From: an uncultured Clostridium sp.
GTDB lineage: Bacteria; Bacillota; Clostridia; Clostridiales; Clostridiaceae
Assembly: GCA_946575275.1 (NCBI GenBank)
Contig: CAMNZV010000153.1
Span: 1-5,000 of the forward strand
Reading direction: 5' to 3'
DNA: 5,000 nt
Positions within the stretch are counted from its first letter, which is position 1. Each line of letters opens with the position of its first letter. The notes under the pieces are model-generated. The model was not told the origin of the DNA. It was given only the letters and a program-made list of their open reading frames with translations, and did not search any database. Position numbers and translations under genes: made by a program. This document shows, piece after piece, positions 1 through 5,000 of the stretch.

Positions 1-263
1 TAGATATTATATATCCTATTAATTATGGATATATTCCAGGTGTTTTAGGTGGAGATGGAGAGGAATTAGATGTTTATCTTCTTGGAGTAGATAAACCTGT
101 AAAGGAATATATAGCTCGTGTTATAGGTATTGTTCATCGTCATAATGATGTGGAAGATAAACTTGTAGCTGCACCTGAGGGGATGAATTTTACCCAAATG
201 GAAATCAAAGAAGCGGTACATTTTCAGGAACAATATTACCATAGCGAAATAGAAGTTATTTAA
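1..263 (+). CDS. Inorganic pyrophosphatase, short family I type (3' part only)
   Basis: The reading frame begins at base 3 and ends at TAA 261-263, giving the last 86 residues of a protein whose start lies outside the window. It would hydrolyse pyrophosphate to two phosphates in the cytoplasm, using Mg2+. Visible family I motifs are YPINYGYIPG at residues 4-13 of the fragment (the YPxNYGY active-site segment), GDGEELDVY at 17-25 (the metal-binding acidic signature) and HRHNDVEDKLVAAPEG in the middle. The end, HFQEQYYHSEIE, parallels HFFEHYKDLE of the E. coli enzyme, but the part between the EDKLV motif and this end is much shorter than in E. coli. Two positions differ from the classical enzyme: the second acidic residue of the signature is Glu rather than Asp, and the Lys after the C-terminal Tyr is Tyr. 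The family assignment is firm; full catalytic activity of this short subgroup is inferred. No terminator follows directly; the first one is at 540-578. Confidence 0.88.
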   Translation, partial: DIIYPINYGYIPGVLGGDGEELDVYLLGVDKPVKEYIARVIGIVHRHNDVEDKLVAAPEGMNFTQMEIKEAVHFQEQYYHSEIEVI

Positions 264-287
264 CCAGAACATCCAACTTCTTACTAA

Positions 288-530
288 AGGAGCAATTGTA
301 TTACGTCACAAAATGGTTTGGGCTCAGATGACAAAGTTAAATAAGACAAATTTATTGGTTCGTTAAGTAGTAAAAATTTTACTCAGCCAGGAATAGCAAT
401 TAGTAGACTACCCCTAATACAGGAAAAGAATCAAATTCAGAGAAATTATTATGCCTTTTGGAAGAAGGATAGAGATAAAGAGGATGTTAGGGATTTTGCA
501 GAAATACTAAGAAGAATACTTATAAAATAA
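288..530 (+). pseudogene. Unrecognised gene remnant, possibly a LysR-type regulator C-terminus
   Basis: A reading frame bounded by TAA 285-287 and TAA 528-530 is broken by an in-frame TAA at 342-344. The 61 codons after that stop contain no ATG, GTG or TTG, so no ordinary start could express them. The conceptual peptide looks protein-like: it has GIAISRLPLIQEKNQIQRN followed by YYAFWKKDRDKEDVRDFAEI and a basic end. The pattern of an aromatic strand, a W-K-K-D-R turn and a terminal amphipathic helix faintly resembles the C-terminal end of LysR-type effector domains. I cannot confirm this, and it could be a remnant of another family. The terminator at 540-578 starts 9 bases after the stop, as expected for the 3' end of a former gene. 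The decay is seen in the sequence; the family is speculation. Confidence 0.4.
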
Positions 531-539
531 GAAAATAAG

Positions 540-578
540 ACACCTTTATAAATTTGTGATTTATAAAGGTGTTTTTTT
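540..578 (+). terminator. Strong intrinsic terminator
   Basis: A perfect 14-bp inverted repeat (arms 540-553 and 559-572, starting ACACCTTTATAAAT) with a 5-base loop TTGTG is followed at once by a run of seven T (572-578). This is a typical Rho-independent terminator for plus-strand transcripts. It closes the transcript of the pyrophosphatase and the remnant behind it. The left flank is A-rich, so weak termination of minus-strand transcripts is also possible. Confidence 0.92.
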
Positions 579-591
579 AAAACTTAAAAAT

Positions 592-643
592 CACATAAGT
601 AAAACTTATGCAAGTCATTAGTAAGTGAAATTGCTCTTATGTG
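592..643. repeat. Cluster of CTTATG(TG) inverted repeats upstream of the MATE remnant
   Basis: CATAAGT (594-600) and ACTTATG (604-610) form a 7-bp inverted repeat with a 3-base loop. CACATAAG (592-599) is repeated inverted as CTTATGTG at 636-643, the second copy overlapping the end of the putative -35 box. Repeats placed like this could be the operator of a regulator of the now-broken efflux gene. This is inference from position and symmetry only; the words are short and AT-rich. Confidence 0.35.
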
Positions 644-659
644 TTGTGAAAAATATAAT
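631..659 (+). promoter_or_regulatory. Candidate sigma-A promoter for the MATE remnant
   Basis: A perfect -10 box TATAAT (654-659) lies 17 bases after TTGCTC (631-636), which matches three of six -35 consensus bases. It sits between the terminator at 540-578 and the MATE remnant, where the promoter of an efflux gene would be expected. The missing 5' end of that gene means the original promoter may have been lost, so this could be fortuitous in AT-rich DNA. Confidence 0.4.
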
Positions 660-676
660 AATATTACAAAAGAAAA

Positions 677-1282
677 GGAGTGTCCTTAGTAGACTTTGTA
701 ATGGCACTTATTATAAGTATTTTTGCAGCATTAGCTACAGGTGGATCTGTAATAGCTGGGCAGTATCTTGGTAGAAGAGATGTTGATAATGCAAAAAAGG
801 TATCAAATCAAATGATAAAGAGAATCCTTAATATTGGAGCACCTTTTGGGTTTGAAAATGGAATGTTTTATTTGGGAAGACTTGTAGTTTTAAGCATTGT
901 ATCATTATTTGGAACTGCCTCTATTGCAGCAAATTCAATTTCTGGGAATATTGTAATGTTTGAAGTTATTCCAGGTGTGGCTATGAACCTTGGACTTTCA
1001 GTTATTATTGCAAGATGTATTGGTGCAGGTGACTATGAGCAGGCGAAGTACTATAAAAAGAAAGTAAGAAAAATTGTTCATGTTAGCTTTATTATTAGTT
1101 CTATCATTGTAATTGCATCTATGATTTTTTGTAGAATAGCACTTTCATATGTATTTGATTTAGAATTTCATATGGGAATGCTTGGAACATGGGCAGCAAT
1201 GTTTGTTGACTGGATTGATAAAGCTATTATTTATGAGTGGCATTATAAAAAGGATAAGTGGACAAAATTTAAAGCAATATAA
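677..1282 (+). pseudogene. MATE-family multidrug efflux transporter, decayed by internal deletions
   Basis: An open frame of about 200 codons carries unmistakable MATE sequence. Intact MATE proteins are about 450 residues with 12 membrane helices and export cationic drugs using a Na+ or H+ gradient. Counting from GTG 680, residues 1-46 match the helix 2 region (IFAALATGGSVIAGQYLG). Residues 47-145 match the start of the second half (LNIGAPFGFENGMFYLGR, then FGTASIAAN and IGAGDYEQAKYY). Residues 147-200 match the last helices (IALSYVF, then GMLGTWAAMFVDW). About 150 residues are missing near residue 46 and about 70 near residue 146, plus about 50 at the N-terminus, yet the frame stays open. 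GTG 680 is a doubtful start: the preceding codon GGA continues the native motif GVSLVD, and the AAGGAG overlaps the GTG instead of sitting upstream. A TAA at 659-661 closes the frame upstream. Too few helices remain for a working transporter, so this is a relic. Confidence 0.85.
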
Positions 1283-1283
1283 A

Positions 1284-1435
1284 TTATTATTCCTAGAGAG
1301 CTATGATTTTACAGGGAAAAGAATTCTTCCATTGTGCACTAATGAAGGAAGTGGATTATCTTCATCTATATATAATCTTGCTAATTAGGATTTAGAAAAA
1401 TCAGCGTAAAAGATTCTCAGGTTGTATATCCCCCT
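1284..1435 (+). pseudogene. Flavodoxin-like protein fragment
   Basis: Starting two bases after the MATE stop and in another frame (1284-1388, stop TAG 1386-1388) the DNA encodes LLFLESYDFTGKRILPLCTN followed by EGSGLSSSIYNLAN. This closely fits the FMN-binding domain of Flavodoxin_4-type proteins, where FLESYDFSGKTIIPFCT and a following GSG-x-S segment are typical. These are soluble electron carriers or NAD(P)H-linked reductase partners. Only about 34 residues of a roughly 150-200 residue protein remain, with no start or ribosome binding site. After the stop, another frame (1388-1435) reads GFRKISVKDSQ, plausibly the degraded C-terminal segment that follows in this family, which would imply a frameshift or small deletion. 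The open frame extends upstream over the MATE sequence to 1182, but that part is an out-of-frame shadow of MATE codons. The match is by eye and fairly strong for the first part. Confidence 0.65.
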
Positions 1436-1440
1436 ATTAT

Positions 1441-2028
1441 TTAAATTAACAACTCATATGGGCAAAGATCTCTTGTCTGGCCAATAATTCTAGCAATATC
1501 ATCTGGAGATTCTACGCCGCCCTTTTTTATCCAAAGTAAAATAATTGATGTTACACTACTAATTAAAATTTCATTAGCATAATCGCTTGGTAATCCATTC
1601 ATAGATAGACTTAGATTGTCAGATAGATGTACCCTGGATTCTATTAATTTTATTAGAACAGCTTTAAATTTTTCTACAAAAGCTGGGTCACCCCCACTAC
1701 CTGCTAAAGCCATTATAAATTCAAAATCCTCCTTCACATAATAAAGGGCATTTAAAATTGATGAATAAGGAATTATTTCTATGGGATTATTTAAATAGTT
1801 TTCTGAATCCTTTAATAAAATCTCAGTAAGATCACTGATTATTTCATTTTCTAATTTCTCTAATAAATCATATTTATCAAGATAATGCAAATAGAAGGTT
1901 CCTCTATTGATATTTGCCAATCTAGTTATATCACTTACTGTTAATGAATTTAGGCCCTTATCTATAAGAAGCTTTGTAAAAATCTTTTTAATTGTAGCTT
2001 TAGTTTGGGTTTTTCTTTTGGTGGTCAT
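1441..2028 (-). CDS. TetR/AcrR-family transcriptional repressor
   Basis: A 195-residue protein of normal TetR length. The N-terminus holds the DNA-binding domain: a basic start (TTKRKTQTKATIKKIF), then helix-turn-helix residues 29-49 with TVSDITRLANINRGTFYLHY, the classic TetR recognition segment, followed by DKYDLLEKLENE. The C-terminal half is a ligand-binding and dimerisation domain; ISSVTSIILLWIKKGGVESP (residues 157-176) resembles the TetR_C_8-type ending seen in DhaS/YhgD-like regulators. It has no membrane segment and is cytoplasmic. ATG 2026-2028 is supported by a minus-strand AAGGGGG ribosome binding site (2037-2043) about 8 bases upstream. It is divergent from the ABC transporter at 2164, the usual arrangement for a local repressor that controls itself and its neighbour until a ligand binds. 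The target is inferred from position; the ligand is unknown. The 3' end abuts the decayed flavodoxin remnant and no terminator is visible there. Confidence 0.93.
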   Translation of the reverse strand: MTTKRKTQTKATIKKIFTKLLIDKGLNSLTVSDITRLANINRGTFYLHYLDKYDLLEKLENEIISDLTEILLKDSENYLNNPIEIIPYSSILNALYYVKEDFEFIMALAGSGGDPAFVEKFKAVLIKLIESRVHLSDNLSLSMNGLPSDYANEILISSVTSIILLWIKKGGVESPDDIARIIGQTRDLCPYELLI

Positions 2029-2042
2029 TATATTTTCCCCCT

Positions 2043-2058
2043 TAAATAAACATATTTA
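2043..2058. promoter_or_regulatory. Short dyad, possible TetR operator
   Basis: TAAATA (2043-2048) and TATTTA (2053-2058) form a perfect 6-bp inverted repeat around AACA. It lies 15 bases from the repressor start codon and partly overlaps its ribosome binding site, so a bound protein could block the repressor's own expression. AT-rich dyads of this size occur by chance, so confidence is low. Confidence 0.25.
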
Positions 2059-2099
2059 GAAAAGTGATTATTGATTATACAATATAGATATTATAAAAT
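2055..2099 (+). promoter_or_regulatory. Candidate promoter(s) for the ABC transporter operon
   Basis: Two overlapping plus-strand candidates are visible. One has TTGATT (2071-2076), a 17-base spacer and TAAAAT (2094-2099, five of six -10 bases). The other has TTTAGA (2055-2060), 17 bases and TACAAT (2078-2083). The first has the better -35 box. Either would give a leader that contains the palindrome 2102-2142. On the minus strand TATAAT motifs (2074-2079 and 2091-2096) could serve the repressor gene, but their -35 boxes are poor. The exact start sites cannot be fixed by eye. Confidence 0.45.
2069..2084. promoter_or_regulatory. TATTG-N6-CAATA dyad in the promoter region
   Basis: TATTG (2069-2073) and CAATA (2080-2084) are perfect inverted copies separated by six bases. 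The dyad overlaps the -35 box of one candidate operon promoter and the -10 box of the other, as well as a minus-strand TATAAT. Its size and spacing suit a TetR dimer. Its role as operator is inferred from position only. Confidence 0.35.
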
Positions 2100-2101
2100 G
2101 A

Positions 2102-2142
2102 ATTTAAAATTAAATCAACGTGATGTTCATTTAATTTCAAAT
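2102..2142. promoter_or_regulatory. Long imperfect palindrome in the ABC operon leader, likely operator or mRNA hairpin
   Basis: Arms 2102-2119 and 2125-2142 pair at 16 of 18 positions (mismatches 2106/2138 and 2116/2128) around the centre GTGAT (2120-2124). The core reads AAAT-C-AAC-GTGAT-GTT-C-ATTT. The palindrome ends 9 bases before the AAAGGAG of the ATPase gene. It could be the operator of the divergent TetR repressor, with the core as a dimer site, or fold in the mRNA near the ribosome binding site. No T-run follows, so it is not a standard terminator. The symmetry is observed; the function is inferred. Confidence 0.6.
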
Positions 2143-2163
2143 AAAGTAAGAAAGGAGAAAAAA

Positions 2164-2865
2164 ATGAGTTATATTGAAATGATTAATAGCTATAAGCGTT
2201 ATAAAACTGGTGATACAGAGATAATTGCTAATAATGATGTAAGCTTTTCAATTGAACAAGGAGAATTAGTTGTTATTTTAGGATCATCTGGTGCAGGTAA
2301 ATCTACTGTACTTAATATTCTTGGTGGAATGGATACAAATGATGGTGGAAAGGTGATTATAGATGGAAAGGATATTTCTAATTATAGTCCTAAGCAGCTA
2401 ACAACTTATAGGCGTAATGATGTTGGCTTTATATTTCAGTTTTATAATTTGGTTTCAAATCTTACAGCTAAAGAAAATGTTGAATTAGCTTCAGAAATTG
2501 TTAATGAGGCTAGAGATTCTGTTGAGGTATTAAAGGAGGTTGGTTTAGGAAATAGAATAAATAATTTTCCAGCGCAACTTTCAGGAGGTGAACAGCAACG
2601 TGTAGCTATTGCTAGAGCAGTGGCTAAAAATCCCAAAATATTGCTTTGTGATGAGCCTACTGGAGCCCTTGATTATAATACAGGAAAACAGGTTCTTCAG
2701 ATACTTCAGGATATGAGTAGAAAGCAGGGGGCAACTGTTATTATTGTTACTCATAATGCAGCTATTGCACCAATTGCTCATAGGGTAATATATATGCATG
2801 ATGCAAAGGTTAAAAAAATTGATATCAATTCAAACCCTAAAGAAATTGCTGACATTGAATGGTAG
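2164..2865 (+). CDS. ABC transporter ATP-binding protein (MacB/LolD type)
   Basis: This 233-residue cytoplasmic ATPase powers the permease encoded next to it. All nucleotide-binding motifs are present: Walker [10 protein letters not shown] (40-48), Q-loop Gln92 in [18 protein letters not shown], signature [14 protein letters not shown] (139-152), Walker B ILLCDEP (159-165) with catalytic Glu164, D-loop GALD (167-170) and H-loop His197 in VIIVTHN. The FQFYNL segment, the DEPTGALD wording and the length are typical of the MacB/LolD/FtsE group, which pairs with FtsX-like permeases instead of classical importers. ATG 2164 is chosen because AAAGGAG (2151-2157) sits 6 bases upstream. The frame is open back to 2071, but that extension (QYRYYKMNLKLNQRDVH) is not family-like and crosses the palindrome and promoter. 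The permease begins 9 bases after the stop, so the two genes form an operon. Expression is probably controlled by the divergent TetR protein. The substrate is unknown. Confidence 0.96.
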   Translation: MSYIEMINSYKRYKTGDTEIIANNDVSFSIEQGELVVILGSSGAGKSTVLNILGGMDTNDGGKVIIDGKDISNYSPKQLTTYRRNDVGFIFQFYNLVSNLTAKENVELASEIVNEARDSVEVLKEVGLGNRINNFPAQLSGGEQQRVAIARAVAKNPKILLCDEPTGALDYNTGKQVLQILQDMSRKQGATVIIVTHNAAIAPIAHRVIYMHDAKVKKIDINSNPKEIADIEW

Positions 2866-2874
2866 GTGATGTGG

Positions 2875-5000
2875 ATGAAAAAGAAAATTTTATGGAAGGA
2901 TATTAATAAAGCATTTTCTAATTCATGGGGAAGGTTCTTTTCAATTATGATGCTAATGGCTTTAGGATCTTTTGCCTTGGTAGGGTTATTTGTAACTGGA
3001 CCAGATATGAGGGAAACTGGGAGAAATTATTTTAAGGATCTTAATACTGCTGATTTAACAATTATTGGGGATTATGGGATTAATGATGCTGATAAAGACA
3101 TTATTGAAAAAACCAGTGGAATTAAGGAAGTTGAATATATTTATCTAAAGGATGTTGTTGCTAATAATACTAATATAAGCTTTAGAATATTTTCTATGCC
3201 TAAGGCAGTTTCAAAATATGAAGTAGTTGAAGGTAAAATGCCAACAATGGAGGATGAAATTGCTATTGATAGTGCGTATAGTAAGGATTACAAAATAGGA
3301 GATAATATAGCCTTCACTGAAAAAGCTGATATTAATGGGGATACAATTTTAAAGAATCATGTTTTTAAAATTGTTGGATACATTAATTCAGGAGAGATTT
3401 TATCTAGCTTGAATCGTGGACAAACTACTGCTGGAACAGGTGAATTAAATAGCTTTGCAGTTGTTAATGATGAGGTTTTTGATTCAGAGGTATATATGAT
3501 GACCAGGCTTACCTTTAATGATACTGAAGGAATTGACCAATATAGTGATGAATATTCAAATCTTATTCTAAAACATAAGGAAGATTTATCAAAGCTATTA
3601 GAAAATCAGCCTGAAATAAGAATGGCTTCAATTAAGGAAGAATATACAATTCCTATAGACAATGGTGAAAGGCAATTAGATGAAGCTAAGAAACAATTAG
3701 AGGATACTAGAACTCAGTTAAATGAAGCTAATAGTCAACTTGAATTAGCTAAAAATAAAATTAATGAGAATGAGTTCAAACTAAATAATGGGCAAATTAC
3801 AATTAAAAATAGTGAAGTGAAAATAGCTGAAAATGAGATAATCTTAAGTCAGAAGAAATCTGAATATGATAGTGCTATTAATGAACTTGCAGTTAAGAAG
3901 GAACAATTAGAAGCAGGTAAAGCTGAAATTACTAGCAAGCAAAATGAAGTAAATGAAATTAAAAACCAGCTTGAAGGTGGAAAACAACAATATAAAGAAG
4001 GTATTGAATCTTTAAATGTAGGTATAAGTAAAATTGAATTAGCATTAAATAATCAAAACATTAGTGAATTAGAAAAAGAAGCATTTAAGCAGCTGCTAAT
4101 TGGATATAAAGGACAGTTAGAACAAACGCAAAATGAATATAATACCTTTATTGAAGATATCTATAATCCAGGTATTGCTAAGGTAAATGAGGCACAAAAT
4201 CAGATTGATATAAAAAATAAAGAATTACAAAATGGTAAGGATGCTATAATTCAGGCAGAGGAGGAGCTAAAATCAGCTAAGTATAAGCTTGATGAAGGAA
4301 ATGTAGAATTAAATCAGGCAAAACAACAATTAACAAATGGGAAAAGTGAATATAATACAGGTATAAGAGAGCTTGAAGCTGCCAAAAATCAACTTTCTTT
4401 CAAGGAAACAGAATACAATGAAAAATTACAAGAATTTCAAGAAAAGGAAGACCTAGCTGAGAAAGAAATTAAAGAAAGTGAAGAAAAGCTCAATAAGGGA
4501 AGAATGGAAATTGAGAATTTAACAATTCCAGTGTACTCATTAAATAGTCCAAGAGAAATTCCAGGAAGTGAAGGATACAAGATTTATGATACTGTTTCAG
4601 CTATTGTAGATTCCCTAGCAAAGGTTTTCCCAATATTTTTATATTTGGTGGCAGCTTTAGTAACTTTAACAACAATGACACGTTTTGTTGATGAAGAAAG
4701 AGTGAATTCAGGAATTTTAAAAGCATTAGGCTATGATGATAATGATGTTATAAAAAAGTTTGTAATTTATGGTGCTATTTCTGGAATGCTTGGTACTACC
4801 ATAGGAATAGCTCTAGGACATACGTTATTACCTTATATTGTTTATAATGCTTATAAAATAGGATTCACAGTACCAAAAATCCAATTACATTTTAATTTAG
4901 AAATTACAATAATTGCTGTTATTTTATCTATTATTAGTGCAGTTATTCCTGCTTTAATAGTAGCAAGAAAAGAATTAAAAGATAAGCCATCAAGCTTATT
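2875..5000 (+). CDS. FtsX-like ABC transporter permease with long extracytoplasmic coiled coil (3' end outside window)
   Basis: The frame is open from ATG 2875 to the window end, 708 codons plus two bases. It is the membrane partner of the preceding ATPase. The N-terminus is short and basic, followed by TM1 at about 21-41 (FFSIMMLMALGSFALVGLFV). Residues 43-262 form a mixed extracytoplasmic domain resembling the MacB periplasmic core. Residues 263-550 are a Glu/Lys/Gln/Asn-rich heptad region predicted to be coiled coil, with repeated units such as GKQQYKEGIESL and GKSEYNTGIRELEAAKNQL. TM2 is at about 584-603, then the FtsX hallmark TRFVDEERVNSGILKALGY (602-620), TM3 at about 629-658 and TM4 at about 676-698. 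Proteins of this layout are often about 1,100 residues with a second FtsX domain, so more probably follows. ATG 2875 fits the AGGTGAT at 2864-2870; ATG 2869, in frame, lies within that site. Cell-envelope substrate extrusion or mechanotransmission is likely; the substrate is unknown. Confidence 0.92.
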   Translation, partial: MKKKILWKDINKAFSNSWGRFFSIMMLMALGSFALVGLFVTGPDMRETGRNYFKDLNTADLTIIGDYGINDADKDIIEKTSGIKEVEYIYLKDVVANNTNISFRIFSMPKAVSKYEVVEGKMPTMEDEIAIDSAYSKDYKIGDNIAFTEKADINGDTILKNHVFKIVGYINSGEILSSLNRGQTTAGTGELNSFAVVNDEVFDSEVYMMTRLTFNDTEGIDQYSDEYSNLILKHKEDLSKLLENQPEIRMASIKEEYTIPIDNGERQLDEAKKQLEDTRTQLNEANSQLELAKNKINENEFKLNNGQITIKNSEVKIAENEIILSQKKSEYDSAINELAVKKEQLEAGKAEITSKQNEVNEIKNQLEGGKQQYKEGIESLNVGISKIELALNNQNISELEKEAFKQLLIGYKGQLEQTQNEYNTFIEDIYNPGIAKVNEAQNQIDIKNKELQNGKDAIIQAEEELKSAKYKLDEGNVELNQAKQQLTNGKSEYNTGIRELEAAKNQLSFKETEYNEKLQEFQEKEDLAEKEIKESEEKLNKGRMEIENLTIPVYSLNSPREIPGSEGYKIYDTVSAIVDSLAKVFPIFLYLVAALVTLTTMTRFVDEERVNSGILKALGYDDNDVIKKFVIYGAISGMLGTTIGIALGHTLLPYIVYNAYKIGFTVPKIQLHFNLEITIIAVILSIISAVIPALIVARKELKDKPSSL

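Noticed and set aside
66..272. Minus-strand open frame of 68 codons
   Set aside because: It lies antisense to the well-supported pyrophosphatase and has low-complexity, Phe/Ile/Tyr-rich content with no family resemblance.
1182..1283. Upstream part of the open frame leading into the flavodoxin fragment
   Set aside because: It overlaps clear MATE codons in another frame and only the portion from 1284 resembles a protein family.
2102..2142. Palindrome read as an intrinsic terminator or attenuator
   Set aside because: The stem is almost all A-T and no T-run follows the right arm, so Rho-independent termination is unlikely.
2071..2163. N-terminal extension of the ABC ATPase from TTG 2071
   Set aside because: ATG 2164 has a strong ribosome binding site, the extension is not part of the family, and it crosses promoter boxes and the long palindrome.
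2442..2799. Two minus-strand open frames inside the ATPase gene
   Set aside because: They are antisense shadows of a gene with all ABC motifs and have no recognisable domains or start signals.
2869..2871. Alternative permease start ATG two codons upstream
   Set aside because: It falls inside the AGGTGAT ribosome binding site itself, leaving no spacing; ATG 2875 fits better.
3661..4520. Repetitive-looking DNA in the permease as a tandem repeat array or CRISPR
   Set aside because: The repetition is at the protein level (heptads and GK-x-x-L units) with diverged codons; there are no exact DNA repeats with spacers.

Overview
The window is AT-rich DNA with strong AGGAG-type ribosome binding sites, short intergenic gaps and a U-tailed intrinsic terminator. 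Together with the protein families present, this points to a low-GC Firmicute, most likely Clostridium or a close relative. That assignment comes from composition and family resemblance, not from a database match.

Left part (1-1440): the window opens inside the 3' end of a short family I inorganic pyrophosphatase gene (ends 263). What follows is a stretch of decayed genes. First comes a frame with no start codon and an internal stop (288-530), then a strong terminator (540-578) and a short promoter-like leader (592-680). Next is a MATE-family efflux gene reduced to about 200 codons by loss of its 5' end and two internal segments (677-1282). Last is a fragment of a flavodoxin-like gene (1284-about 1435), which appears to continue in a second frame. 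None of the three remnants looks able to make a normal protein.

Right part (1441-5000): this is an intact divergent module. A TetR/AcrR-type repressor (1441-2028, minus strand) faces an ABC transporter operon on the plus strand. The operon has a MacB/LolD-type ATPase (2164-2865) and, 9 bases later, a large FtsX-like permease (from 2875, running off the window). The 135-base divergent gap holds candidate promoters, two short dyads and a long imperfect palindrome at 2102-2142 just upstream of the ATPase ribosome binding site. These are the natural candidates for repressor control.

The likely logic is that the TetR protein senses a ligand and controls both itself and the transporter. The ATPase powers the permease, whose large extracytoplasmic part includes about 285 residues of heptad-rich coiled coil between TM1 and TM2. 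The permease resembles mechanotransmission or extrusion transporters (MacB/FtsX superfamily) more than a classical importer. Its substrate cannot be read from the sequence. I see no RNA genes, CRISPR array, insertion sequence or phage gene in the window.
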